64,000 bases of DNA, from positions 48,812,418 to 48,876,417 of the forward strand of contig CM055268.1 in NCBI GenBank assembly GCA_029237695.1, read 5' to 3'. The notes under the pieces were generated by a model. It saw only the letters and a program-made list of their open reading frames with translations. It had not been told where the DNA came from and did no database searches. Position 1 is the stretch's first letter; every line of letters begins with the position of its first letter. A program made the position numbers and the translations under genes. Below are positions 1 to 10,278 of this stretch, in pieces. Source of the DNA: Conchocele bisecta (Eukaryota; Mollusca; Bivalvia; Lucinida; Thyasiridae).

Positions 1-430
1 CAGAAATCGTCAAGTATCTACACATTCACCGTTCCGAACTTTCGGACCCTTTTATAATGTCAAAATATATTACCGTATGTATACGTGTAATTAGCTGAAG
101 GTGACGTACATCGTGTATTGGTAACAATGCACCGAAACCACCAGAGATATCGAAATAATCATCATAACACACGGAAATATGAACCGTTTTCAAGAACTTG
201 TGTGACTTTCAACCGATATGGACTAACGACACTTACAGCAGCTATGTGTTATATTAGGCAAGCCATGTGATTTTGAACCTGAGAAGATTTTCATAACATA
301 TAATAACAGAAACTGTGGTATTTTCTGTAAATCACATCGAGAGGTGACGAAATTTTCATAGCACATGCCGCATTTCCTCTTCGTCACCTTCCGACGTTAG
401 GCATAAATTAAAATTAAGTTGATTTGCCCT
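1..430. other. no feature recognised
   Basis: AT-rich non-coding DNA. I see no open frame with coding character, no repeat shared with the rest of the window and no inverted repeat. Confidence 0.5.
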
Positions 431-564
431 TTACAGTGGGGTCAGCGTGTAAGTGCACACACGAACGAACACGACAGGTTGGAACCGGTCAGCGTGTAAG
501 TGCACACACGAACGAACACGTCGTGTTCGTTCGTGTGTGCACTTACACGCTGACCCCACTGTAA
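431..564. repeat. perfect long hairpin with a third internal arm copy
   Basis: The arm starts TTACAGTGGGGTCAGCGTG and returns as its reverse complement at the right end; arms are about 44 bp. Between them lies a second direct copy of the arm (GGTCAGCGTGTAAGTGCAC and on), so the unit reads arm, spacer, arm, inverted arm. The arms are nearly identical, which suggests a recent event. It may be a small fold-back element; no target duplication is evident. Confidence 0.8.
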
Positions 565-688
565 TGCCAGACCCGAATGTTTATTTATTTTCGTGACCAG
601 TTTCAGTTTACGTTGGGCCAAAACGTCCGCAAATCGAAATAATACCATTACAATCGCGTCTGGCCGCTGTATTGACAATATCAGTTAA

Positions 689-740
689 AAGTCAAAGTAC
701 TGAAAGTACTGAAATAAGTTATCTCCACAAAAACTGATCG
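689..740 (+). repeat. direct repeat, copy 1 (GTACTGAAAGTACTGAAAT)
   Basis: The stretch around TCAAAGTACTGAAAGTACTG, followed by TTATCTCCACAAAAACTGATC, recurs at 1148-1199 with few changes. A short inverted relative lies near 44045-44068. Confidence 0.7.
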
Positions 741-876
741 GTGTGTGGGGTAAGTTAACTTTGTAAAAATCACTGGTGTAACTTGCAGGGTCAGTACTGA
801 AATATATGCATGTATAGAAAATCGTCCACCCTTTGTACTGCTAGCTCTGTACTGTCCCGTGAGATCTAAACATAAT

Positions 877-1146
877 AGCTGCTGTATTCATACGCACGAA
901 ATTCTTGATTCGTAGCTTCCAGAATTAAACTGATAAACTGAGCACAAAACTGTGAAAACTATAGAGAATATTATATGTAGAGTTTTAGATACAAAGCGGC
1001 AAGACAGATCAAAACGCCATAGGATAAGTTGGCACAGGCCACTGTTTTCTTGGTCGTACTCGCCGTTTAGGCGTAGCACGATCAATGGCTGCCCCCATGG
1101 AAATGTTCATGACACAATATGCTATCTCAAGGGAGATAACATATAA
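877..1146. repeat. dispersed repeat, copy 1 of 2
   Basis: From GCTGCTGTATTCATACGCAC to the AACATATAAAAA end, this segment matches 1578-1855 with moderate divergence and small indels. Both copies end in GGGAGATAACATATAAAAAT. No coding frame is conserved between the copies, so the short open frames here are not supported as genes. Confidence 0.75.
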
Positions 1147-1577
1147 AAATCAAAGTACTGAAAGTACTGAAATATGTTATCTCCACACAAACTGATCACT
1201 TGCGGAACTAGAGACTGAAAGTTGCATATTTTCTCAATCATCATCCAGAGGCAAATGTACGGTGATGGTGAAACCCATTCCCATCCATATGTTTCCTTTA
1301 GAATAAATTACTATTTGAAACTCTCTAGGCTATTAAAGTACTATATATGAAAAGGAAATATCAAAATTGTATCACTGGTTCAAATATGAGAAGTGCGCCA
1401 ATGACACTATTTAATTATAACAGACAAGCGGTAACACCATTGAAGTAGCTCTGCAATACGACAATATACTACGGTACCGTTCATAGCATACATCATGGTA
1501 AACATGGTAGAGCTATCAATTGATAAATTTAGTTTCATACACTAACGTCGCCCGTCATAGGTAGTGCCTATTTCATA

Positions 1578-1855
1578 TTAGCTGCTGTATTCATACGCAC
1601 GAAACGTCTTAATTCGTATTTTCCAGAATGTAACTGATAAACTGAGCCCAAAACTGTGAAAACTATAGAGAATAGTATTTGTAGAGTGTTATATACAAAG
1701 CAAGACATACCAAAACGCCATAGGATAAGTTGGCACAGGGAAATATGTTCTTGGTCGTACCCGCCGTTTAGGCGTAACACGACAATATGGCTGCCCCCAT
1801 ATAAATTTGCGTGACATAATATGCTATCTCAAGGGAGATAACATATAAAAATAAC
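1578..1855. repeat. dispersed repeat, copy 2 of 2
   Basis: Second copy of the unit at 877-1146, in the same orientation, about 700 bp downstream. The 430 bp between the copies show no recognisable feature. Confidence 0.75.
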
Positions 1856-2062
1856 ATATTTTGCATACCTACCTACCCATATATACAATGCCTTGTAGGT
1901 AAAGGGAAAATAAACAATATTTTAAGTTATACCTTATTATCAGAAAATATTGTAAATTTGTAAATAGTTTCACGAGATATCGCACATCCTGGTCTTCTTA
2001 TGTATAACACCAGATGGATTGTCTCCTGTGTTCCTTCTGTAGTTGGGCTAGGGTCTGGTTAC

Positions 2063-2296
2063 TTAACCCTTTCAACACCACAGGCCTGTATAGTGGTATT
2101 GGCAAATAGTGTAGATCCAGATGAGCCGGCTCGTGACGAGCCGTCTCATCAGGATCTACACATTTTGCAAGTAATTTTCACATTTTTAAGAACAAAAACA
2201 CCCCCTTTTCATAAATGGACTAGTCTGAACGATTGGATTGATCTGAAAATTAACATATAAAAATCCATTCCAGTTACTTAGGGGTGAAAGGGTTAA
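2063..2296. mobile_element. piggyBac-like MITE with TTAA borders
   Basis: The 234 bp unit begins TTAACCCTTTCAACACC and ends GGGTGAAAGGGTTAA. TTAA borders followed by CCCTTT-type ends are characteristic of piggyBac-class elements and their non-autonomous derivatives. Its centre (about 2108-2162) is a separate palindrome, GTAGATCCAGATGAGCCGGC with its inverse, resembling the middle of family C. No transposase is present. Confidence 0.7.
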
Positions 2297-2773
2297 TGTT
2301 TCAGTATTGCTACTTCGCTCTGACTGAACGGCGAAACCACGGGGTCATAACGAGGTCATGCGTAGGGTCCTCTCATAGGTGGAAGACACAGACCTCTGAC
2401 CAAAATATATCCCATTGAAAAAATCCCATTACCCCACCCACTAGAAATTAAGGAACAAAATAAAGTGTTTAGTGTTCTTTATCCGGCGTGGAGACGAATA
2501 TATGGATATATCGTAACGAGACAACTTATACGGTCGTTGAATTACACAACCGTCTGCGTTAATCTTGCCCTTATGTCAATGTTTCTGAGCATCAATCGGC
2601 AGTCGCAATCAAGCAGTTTGATTGGCTGATCCAGAGCTGTGCTACAGCTCAGGCTCAGACAATCAAACTGCTGTATGTAAAGCACAATATACAAGTATTG
2701 TTAAATGATACAATTGACAAATACCGGCAAGATTAGCGCAGGCGATAGTGTAATTTAAACACGATATATATGC
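2297..2773. other. no gene; one short inverted repeat
   Basis: Non-coding. The only structure seen is a small inverted repeat at about 2608-2668 (CAGTTTGATTG and CAATCAAACTG). Confidence 0.5.
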
Positions 2774-2776
2774 GGC

Positions 2777-3098
2777 AGTGACTGGAGAACTGGGAAATAT
2801 GATATTTGGGACTACTGTCTGTTCCACGTTTTGCTGCCGACGAACTTTTGGCCATTAAACACGTTAAATCTAAAAAATATTTAAAAGTAAGTACTTTTCC
2901 AAAAGTTCGTCGGCAGCAAAACGTGGAACAGACAGTAGTGTAGCTCCTGATCAAATAACTGTAGCCTAGAAACGATCTAGAAGCATGATGGGATATAATG
3001 TGGAACAGTGCAGATCCTGGCCAGACTGTGCGAATGCACATGCTGATCTGGATCTACACTGCTCGCAAAATTCATCAGTTCCCATCTCTTCAGTCACA
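2777..3098. mobile_element. family C MITE, split by a family A element
   Basis: The left part begins GTGACTGGAGAACTGGG and stops at 2814. The family resumes at 2936 with GTGTAGCTCCTGATCAAATA and ends in the inverted terminus CTTCAGTCACA. The break is exactly a family A element with its TA duplication, so family C was here first. Confidence 0.75.
2815..2935. mobile_element. family A MITE, short form (121 bp)
   Basis: Terminal inverted repeats CTGTCTGTTCCACGTTTTGC of about 40 bp, with TA on both sides (2813-2814 and 2936-2937). The TA target and inverted ends are typical of Tc1/mariner-type cut-and-paste elements. No transposase is encoded. It lies inside a family C copy. Confidence 0.85.
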
Positions 3099-3229
3099 AG
3101 CATATAGTTAATACATGTAGTAAGCATATCAACGATTTTCAGGATTATAGACAGTATTCTTTTAACTTTGACTGGAGACACATAGGTAAAACTGGGTTCA
3201 AAAATACGATACAAATTTACATTTAAATA

Positions 3230-3587
3230 ATTTTTACTGGTCTGTTTCGTCGCGATCCATGGATATATAATTCCAGCACAAAAATATTTACACAATTCCC
3301 TAACATTTGATTGGCCCGTAGCAAGTCACTGTCCAAAATATATATCCCAGTAAACTCCCATGCTGAACTACTTTCCGTAACCGTGAGGCGCAGTTAAAAT
3401 AATTCTTAAGAAAACGGAAAATAAACACATTTTCTTGATGAATTTATTTCAAATGCTGGAATTATAAGGAATGAATGGCCTTTTTGTGGAATTTATCGGG
3501 GATATAAACTTGGAAAAGTCGCGGAAATACTGGACGAGGCCGAATCATTTTTACTGGTCTGTTTCGTCGCGATCCATGGATATATGA
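3230..3587. repeat. pair of 38-bp direct repeats
   Basis: TTTTTACTGGTCTGTTTCGT followed by CGCGATCCATGGATATAT occurs at about 3233-3270 and again, essentially identical, at about 3550-3587. The 280 bp between them contain no gene. The pair could be short terminal direct repeats or a local duplication. Confidence 0.7.
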
Positions 3588-3700
3588 GACCCAGTGACCC
3601 ATTGCGTGCCTCTAACCACTGACAGGAATTTGTCTAAGTCTCCAGCAGAGTTTTGATAAATTGAAACATAAATAAAATGTGGAAAAGACAATAGCAAGGT

Positions 3701-4028
3701 CACGTGGTTACAACAACAACAACGTCGTCCACTCCAAAGTAAGTATTATTTGATATTTTCCTTAATATGCAACGGATTTTGATGAAATATGGCGCAGCAA
3801 ACGCGTCTTCATGAGCTGCATTTGGTGGTCAATGGAGTTCGGCACAGACGTATGTCGTTTTTGCGAAGAATCGATTTCCGTGTCAGAGAAAATAAAGAGA
3901 CCACCAAATGCAGCTTAAGAAGACGCGTTTGATGCGCCATATTACATCAAAATCCGTTACGTAATAAGGACACTATACAAGAATACGTACTTTGCATAGG
4001 TACTTGTTGTTGTTGTTAGTACCACGTG
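3701..4028. mobile_element. long inverted-repeat element, CACGTGGTTACAACAACAAC ends
   Basis: Arms of about 130 bp: the left starts CACGTGGTTACAACAACAAC and the right ends TTGTTGTTGTTAGTACCACGTG in inverse. The inner arm sequence CCAAATGCAGCTTAAGAAGA returns in both orientations. The short centre is unrelated. It looks like a non-autonomous fold-back or MITE. I found no clear target duplication. Confidence 0.7.
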
Positions 4029-4039
4029 ATCATACACCT

Positions 4040-4160
4040 TGCGTACGGAGCTCCGCAGGGGACATGGATTTTATTTATTTAATTCGTTCCCACGAAATAA
4101 CAATTAGTTCCCTTAATTTAACAGTTCGTTCCCTCGAATTAACAATTAATAAGCAAACTA
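4040..4160. repeat. dispersed repeat, mate at 11265-11345 (inverted)
   Basis: Contains GTACGGAGCTCCGCAGGGGAC and, downstream, TTCGTTCCCACGAAATA and CCCTTAATTTAACAGTTC. The same blocks occur in the opposite orientation at 11265-11345. Confidence 0.65.
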
Positions 4161-4516
4161 TTCAATAATTGCTGTCTGCTAATGTGTAAACAATAGCGCG
4201 ATTTTATTTTACCCAATGAACATTTTTAAATACACAAATACTCAATTGCTTCAGAAATGATGGAGTGACAATACTCAATTACTAATACCTTATCTGGAGC
4301 CCTGTCAGGTAATGTTATGCTACAGAATGCAGAAATGTAACATGGATTTCATTGAAAATAACGCGGACTATATTCACAGCTGCGCTCTCAATGCAGAGTT
4401 AGTGAACTAGGTAGTGAATAGCAAGTTTGGAAACAGACAGAAGGCCAATGCTGCTAAACTCTGACAATGACAAGTGTGGGGCGCTGGAGACCGCCAAATT
4501 GAATACAATACTCCTG

Positions 4517-4757
4517 GGGCCCGTTTCACTAAACTTCTTACGACTAAAATGTTCGTAAGTGCAAATTTAAGATCGTCCGTAAATTACAATTTATGGATTT
4601 ACATTTATTGAGCATAGGCTGCATTTGCAGCCTATGCTCAATAAATGTAAATCCAATAATTGTTTACAAGAAAATAGTGTTAATGTGAAATTTACAGACC
4701 ATCATAATTTTGCACTTACGAACATTTTAGTCTTACGAAGTTTAGTAAACGGCCCAC
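4517..4757. mobile_element. family D MITE with a central perfect palindrome
   Basis: Ends GGGGCCCGTTTCACTAAACT and its inverse; sub-terminal block CGACTAAAATGTTCGTAAGT. The centre is a perfect hairpin, TTTACATTTATTGAGCATAG and its inverse, around TGCATTTGCA. Almost the same centre is found in the copy at 11450-11689. Confidence 0.75.
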
Positions 4758-5156
4758 AGAATGGCAGCAGTGATAGTTGTAGTGCATGAAGACAGTCTAT
4801 TCCATTGTATTATGATGAGGGTGGGGTGAGATAATGGGTATTTACTCATGTACTATAATAATCAACAGTGGTATGAATTTGTCAGAATGCGAGAGGGGCT
4901 GCATGCCTGTGTGTTCTCCTGGTGTGCACGACGCATGCGAGCATGTGTATGGCAGCAAGGCATACTAGTCGGTGTCAGAATGTGAACCTGCTGAAATGTT
5001 TGCTATAGTCTTCGGAAATGTGTTTTTATGATAGAGTATGTGACATAGTACACGTGTGGTGGCCATCTTGAATTTCAAAATGGCCGCCATTCAAAACCAA
5101 CATTATTAATGTTTTCTACACAAATATCTTACTAAATCAACACTCGTGTACGATCT
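4758..5156. other. 3' flank of the LRR gene, no gene
   Basis: Non-coding. At about 5068-5096 a short palindromic pair occurs (GGTGGCCATCTTGAATTTCA, then AAATGGCCGCCATT), the motif also seen in the 55-59 kb arrays. I saw no clear AATAAA for the minus-strand gene. Confidence 0.45.
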
Positions 5157-7476
5157 CTATGTAATATGCGGACAGCTGGGTAGGTCATGCGTGATGTAAA
5201 CCTTGATTGGCTGCGAAGAGCCTGCGCAGTAGCCACTGATGTAGACGCTGGCCTCCATACCATGTTTCCACTGGGTGAGGATCCAGGCCATCCCACAGTT
5301 GCAGGCCACCCCTCTATCAGGCAGCAGAAGCATATTCAGCACCTGTAGATCTCTCACGGCTTTCGGGAATCTCGAAAGCAAATTACCAGTCATGTATAAA
5401 GCTAGAAGCTTCTGGCAGGATTTAAATGCGGAGTCAGATATATCTACAATGGAGTTGTTATCGAACGAGAGATATACAAGAGATGACAAGTTAGCCAAGT
5501 CAGAATTTCCAATTGCTGATATTTTATTGAATGACAAATCAATATCTTGGAGTGTGTGCATGTTCGAGATAACAGTTGGTATTTGTTCAAAAGCATTATG
5601 GTCTAGTTGAAATGTAGCAAGTTGTAAACCAGTAGTAGGGATTAGTTTCCTGTCTATAGTGTTGAGATGCGGATTCAAAGCTACACGGAGATGTACCAAA
5701 TTTGGAAAGGAACCAAACACATTAGGAAAGCGAGTCAAATTGTTACCGGAAAGTTCAACTAAGCCCATGAAAGATAAAACGGGCGAACATGTGGGCACGT
5801 GCAGCTCCTTACCAACATGGGGAGAATTGAAGTTGAAGGTGAGCCACTCTAGATTCGCCAGGGAACATACAGCCTGTGGAATGGCATCTATGTTGGTATT
5901 CTCTATGCTTAAAGTTCGCAGGCTTGTGTGAAAGCCATTGAATGCCGTTGAAGGTATTGACGTTGGAATGTAATATGTTATACCTAATGTCTGTAACTTA
6001 GATAAGTATTGTAATTCGAATGGCCAGCTAAAATCAGCAGTTGCACCAAAGTTAAATGCCGTCAATGATTTTCCAATTGATTGCATTGTCGCTTTGTCGA
6101 ATTCTTTAATTACGTTCTGATACAACTCCAGCGTCTGTATATTTGTCAACGTTGCCAGAGCTTTAGGAAGGGACTGCAGCTTATTGTGGTTCAATCGGAG
6201 AAACTGTAAGGATCGGGTTATGTTCCCGAAAGCTTTATCGTCCACGTGTTTGATGTGATTGTTCGACAGATCAATGTATATATCTTGACTTCGGGTTGTT
6301 GCGAGTTTTGAAAATGCATCAGCAGGAATATTAGCTATCCTGTTACCCTGAAAATAGAGACGAGCAAAGCTATATGTGGCTGTGACTGGAGAAATGGGGT
6401 TTGTGGGCTTTGCGACCAGTGTAGATCCCGATCCGCTTGTGTATCCAGTCCGTCTGATCAGGATCTTCGCCGTTACATCAATGAAACAAATGGCGTGCGT
6501 CGAACAAATACAGTCATGCAGTATAGATAGCCATCCAGCTAACGGAAAGTGATAAGGAGCTAGGCTGGTCACACATCACATAATCAACCCCGTTGACGAA
6601 AATAAACATGTTCAAGTTTGCCATCTGAATAATCTACACTGGTTGCAAAAGGTATAAATACTGTTTTATGAGCTGACAATCGAACTGTATAGAGTAAACT
6701 CCATCATACATCTATTTTCAAACACATGAACTATTAGTACCCAGACATATCATCAATATCACAACATGATAAACTTAAACTTAATAGTATGGCTCAGTAT
6801 CTGAATATTATAATCTAGCCGCAAGAATCATGTAGCGGTACAAAATATATCTATTAGTTTCTTTTGCGATTGTTTGTATGTCCACTGCCTCGTAATGCAT
6901 GATTACTAGTGTCTAACCCAGACACACAACATTCCCTCTGCTTAATTACATGGGGTATTGGGTTACAGGGCACACAATGTTGTCTTAGAGTGTTCATACA
7001 CAGGAAACACAGTGCAGCGTCTCTAAAACCGGCCACACCAGTCAGACCCATATTGTCCGACTTACAGTGTTTATAAACATGAATCACAGAGCCAAGTATT
7101 TTAACAGGATACCATAGAAGGGCCTCATATTGTCTGATTTACTGTGTTCATACTCCTGAACGACAATTCAGCCACTCTAAATCGGACACCCTTGGGTGTC
7201 CGATTTAGAGTCGTTGCATTGTACCTGTAGGTAGACCTTCAACTGCTCGTGTATGGGGACCGTGCTGTCTCGAAAAGTCGGCACCGCCGTCAAGTTCAGG
7301 TGCTGGCAGTAGACGAATCTATCCAGGCACATGCACGGCGGAGGGGCGATACAGTCGGGCTGGTCGGCACCCGCCGCGGACACCATATATACACAGAACA
7401 CCGTCCACAGGAAGCATACAGTCTGGGAAAATAAAAAAGATGTATAAAAGAAACAAATGCTTCGAATGAACTTCAA
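5157..7476 (-). CDS. secreted leucine-rich-repeat protein (two coding exons seen)
   Basis: The coding exons are 7476 (or 7422) to 7225 and 6347 to 5157, on the minus strand. The donor is CTACAG|GTACAA at 7225/7224; the acceptor is TATTTTCAG|GGTAAC at 6348/6347. The junction is phase 0 and keeps a normal LRR pattern (VYLQ, then GNRI). Exon 1 carries a hydrophobic leader and an LRRNT cap (CIAPPPCMCLDRFVYC). Exon 2 carries about 12-13 repeats with the LxxLxLxxNxI pattern and an LRRCT cap (CNCGMAWILTQW, later Cys at YC and SC). It ends at TAG without a membrane segment or GPI-type tail, so the product is inferred to be secreted; its ligand is unknown. The start is uncertain: an ATG at 7476 gives an unusually long leader, while a good acceptor (TTTTATTTTCCCAG) at 7423 suggests an upstream exon joined at 7422. 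The frame that runs upstream of exon 2 to 6572 is intron. Both coding exons are free of stops, so the gene is probably live. Confidence 0.8.
6348..7224 (-). other. intron of the LRR gene, carrying two MITEs
   Basis: 877 bp phase-0 intron with canonical GT/AG ends. Its first part (7224 down to 7010) is a pogo/Tigger-like MITE and its last part holds a decayed family C MITE ending 32 bp from the acceptor. Little unique intron sequence is left between them. Confidence 0.75.
6379..6650. mobile_element. family C MITE, degraded, in the LRR intron
   Basis: The left end TGTGACTGGAGAAATGGGG with GACCAGTGTAGATCC is clear up to about 6475. The opposite end is reduced to ATCTACACTGGTTGCAAA at about 6629-6648. 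Confidence 0.65.
7010..7227. mobile_element. family E (pogo/Tigger-like) MITE overlapping the splice donor
   Basis: Read on the minus strand, the element begins CAGGTACAATGCAACGACTC, then TAAATCGGACACCC, and ends with the inverse of CAGTGCAGCGTCTCTAAAAC. It matches the ends of the copy at 53918-54056 and the usual pogo/Tigger form CAGTACAGTGGAACC with CTCTAAACCGGACACC. TA precedes the CAG at 7229-7228; the other side has CA. Just inside the first end is a second perfect hairpin (ACTCTAAATCGGACACCC). The donor GT at 7224-7223 falls 3 bp inside the element. Confidence 0.6.
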
Positions 7477-7736
7477 ATCCCTTCAAACATTAAATTGCCG
7501 TAGTGTTACTGTAACTCCAAAACTTGTTATGACCTCACAATTGTATTGTTAAACCGTCAAATTTATTTACGCGACTGAAAAATACCTACAGCCATAATCA
7601 TATATATATATATATTAATTATTATCTTCAAGCCATTTCATATTGTCAACAAATATGCTAATTTAATAAATTATAGACAACTATTAATACAATAATGTTG
7701 TATACCTCGAAATATGTCAACATAACCTACCAATTA
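7477..7736. other. upstream flank of LRR exon 1, (TA)n tract
   Basis: AT-rich and non-coding, with a short (TA)n run near 7601-7616. If exon 1 really begins at 7422 this is intron; if the 7476 start is used it is promoter or 5' UTR. No clear TATA/initiator pair can be separated from the AT-rich background. Confidence 0.35.
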
Positions 7737-8253
7737 CTGTCTGTTCCACGTTTTGCTGCCGACGAACATTTGGCCATTAAACACATTAAATCTAAAAAAT
7801 ATTTAAAAGTAAGTACTTTTTCATCACTAACAAAACATTCGCCCTCTCCAAAAAAAATTATTTGATGAAATTCCATCAAATATCTATTTTATTGCGAAAA
7901 AACGATGTCCCCATGGGAATTTAACATGGGGAGTCAATTTACAAAACTTTTGGACTTTGGAAAATTGACAGCGAAACCTGGCGAGATAGCTTGAAAATGA
8001 TGTAACTAAGAAAACAAGAGTTAGATATTGAAAATCGGTCCGCAAATAAAAAAAATATTTAAAAAGAATTCTATTTTTAACCCCCATGTTAAATTCCCAT
8101 AGGAAAATTGTTTTTTCGCAATAAAATCAATATTTGATGGAATGTCATCAAATTTTTTGTTATTGATAAAAAAGTACTTATTTTCAAATATGTTTTATAT
8201 TGAATGTGTTTAATAGCCAAATGTTCGTCGGCAGCAAAACGTGGAACAGACAG
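7737..8253. mobile_element. family A MITE, mid-length form (517 bp)
   Basis: CTGTCTGTTCCACGTTTTGC ends, with TA at 7735-7736 and 8254-8255. A second inverted pair inside reads CCCCATGGGAATTTAACATG on one side and its inverse (TGTTAAATTCCCATAGG) on the other. No coding capacity. Confidence 0.85.
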
Positions 8254-8522
8254 TACCTTCCACCCATCTCGTACATACGATTTGTTGATGTGTTTGTAGT
8301 ACTTAAAACGATGCTAGGAGGCGTTGTGTCGTGGACTAAGTCAATACTGGCGCAGGCATTGGCAGAAAATTAACAGGCGTAATAAAACCGCACTTACAAT
8401 GTATATTTTACAAGTATTCACGTTTGGCGATATTCATCAATTAGTTCAAATTGTCTTGTAATTTAACTATTTCCATATGATTGTTGGCCAGTTTAAAACA
8501 TAACTGTACATCAATGATATCA

Positions 8523-8598
8523 TATTTACTGTGACTCCCAAACAACCCAACCACGATCACGCTCAGCTATGTTGTTTGGGAGTGACAGTAAATATGAT
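8523..8598. repeat. short hairpin, CATATTTACTGTGACTCCCA arms
   Basis: Inverted arms CATATTTACTGTGACTCCCA and its reverse complement, about 27 bp each, around a 22-bp loop. Nearly perfect; otherwise unexplained. Confidence 0.7.
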
Positions 8599-8647
8599 TC
8601 TCCCACGTTCTTTTTCAGACTATTCTATTTAGGCCTATAAAATACAT

Positions 8648-8814
8648 GGGGGCCCTTTCACGAAACTAACTAATAATTTCGTAAGTGCGACATTGGAAAT
8701 CAGAGTAACATTTTAGCTGATGTTGGTAATGGTTTAGTGGATGAGTTCACATGTAGTGATGTGTACATATTGGAGGAAAATTTTGATCGTACGAAATTTA
8801 GTGAAACGTACCCC
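8648..8814. mobile_element. family D MITE, short diverged copy
   Basis: Begins GGGGGCCCTTTCACGAAACT and ends with an inverted AAATTTAGTGAAACGTACCCC. The inner TTCGTAAGTGCGACATT matches the sub-terminal block of other D copies; the central palindrome is absent. Confidence 0.65.
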
Positions 8815-8844
8815 TGTGGTGCGGACAACGGGCCAGAAAAACTA

Positions 8845-9399
8845 CTGTCTGTCTCAGGTTTTGCTGCCGACGAACCTTTGGCCATTAAACACATTAAATC
8901 CAAATAAATATTTAAATGTAAGTACATTTTCATCAATAACAAAAATGTCACACTCCCCATTTTTTTTTATTTGATGAAATTCCGTAAAATATTGATTTTA
9001 TTGCGAAAAAACGATTTTCCTATGGGAATTTAACATGGGGGACTAAAATAGATTAGTTTAGATTTCTTTATTTGTGAACCGATTTTCAAAATCTAACTTT
9101 TGTTTTCTCAGTAACATAATTTCCAAGCTATCTAGCCAGGTTTCGGTGTCCATTTCCACATTATTTTGTTGTTTTACTCCTCCCCCACCTCTTCCGCATC
9201 TTTTCTCTCATGTTAAATTCCCATAGGAACTTTATTTTTAGCTATTAAATCAATATTTGATGGAATTTCAATATATACGATTTTTTGGGGAGGGTGTTTT
9301 TTTTTGTTATTGGTGAAAAGTACTTACATTTAAATATTTTTTAGATTTAATGTGTATAATAGCCAAAAGTTCGTCGGCAGAAAAACGTGGAACAGACAG
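8845..9399. mobile_element. family A MITE, mid-length form (555 bp)
   Basis: Ends CTGTCTGTCTCAGGTTTTGC and the inverse of CTGTCTGTTCCACGTTTTTC, with TA at 8843-8844 and 9400-9401. Same architecture as 7737-8253, but with an independent internal stretch rich in pyrimidines (about 9170-9215). Confidence 0.85.
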
Positions 9400-9547
9400 T
9401 AGTTAAGGAGGGTAGGTTTTTTTAATACTACTATATAGACAGCTGTATAGCTTATGTGCAAATATGGTGGAAAAGGTTCACTATTTGGCACTTATTTATT
9501 TCCGACAGTAACAAGTTTAGGCATCAAGTGTGAAAAAACTTGAATGT

Positions 9548-9773
9548 ACTAAATATCTAGAAAGGCCATCTTTTCAACCAACGGAAGTGGATTATTTACC
9601 TTGAGCCCGGCTCGCTAATTCAGTAATTGCAACGCGCGCGAAGGCCTGGACCAGCAGGTCCCGGCCTTCTCGCGCGTTACAATTACTGAATCAGCGAGCC
9701 GGGCCCAAGGTACACTAGTACCACTTCCGTTGGTTGAAAAGATGGCGAGTGTCCTACCTTCTAGATATTTAAT
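9548..9773. repeat. GC-rich long hairpin
   Basis: Arms of about 105 bp run from CTAAATATCTAGAA inward through CTTTTCAACCAACGGAAGTG and AGCCCGGCTCGCTAATTCAG to CGCGCGAAGGCC, meeting near 9655-9660. The centre GGCCTGGACCAGCAGGTCCC is much more GC-rich than its surroundings. Small arm differences show some age. Probably a fold-back element of unknown class. Confidence 0.75.
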
Positions 9774-9919
9774 ATTAGATTAAAATTGGGTATGATTTAT
9801 TAAAGAGCGTTTTGCCGTTCATACCACAAAGTGCCTGTGGCAGAACGCGTTATATACACGAAGTTTCGAACATGAACATTTTTTTAAACGGCCAAAAAAG
9901 TCTAGGGTCGGCGGCACAT

Positions 9920-10151
9920 TAATGTGTAATTTACAGACAATCATAATGTTGAACTTACGAACATTTTAGTCATACAATGTTTAGTGAAACGGGCCCCAGG
10001 GACCCGTTTCACTAAACTTTGTAAGACTAAGTTTGTAAGAGCAAATTTTAATTTTGGAATAACCTTTACGCTGACAGCCGATGTTTAAAGGCAAATTAAT
10101 AAGAATAATCGAACATGATTATCATAAGAAGTTTAGTGAAACGTGACCCAG
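9920..10151. mobile_element. two abutting family D remnants
   Basis: A right half (TTACGAACATTTTAGTC to GTGAAACGGGCCCC, ending about 9999) is directly followed by a short full copy, GGACCCGTTTCACTAAACTT to AGTTTAGTGAAACGTGACCC, ending about 10151. The shared GGCCC junction suggests insertion of one copy into or beside the end of another. Confidence 0.6.
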
Positions 10152-10278
10152 GTTATTTACAATGTGCGATTAAATCAAGTCCTATTTAATTTTAAGTTAA
10201 TATAATGCACTATATGTATATAACCTTCATTGTCGTCCCACCGCAGTGTTTTGCTGCTGGAAATGTTAATCCGAGGCT

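Noticed and set aside
6348..6572. Coding extension upstream of LRR exon 2
   Set aside because: The frame is open but crosses a MITE and a good splice acceptor; the LRR pattern is restored only by joining exon 1 at 7225.
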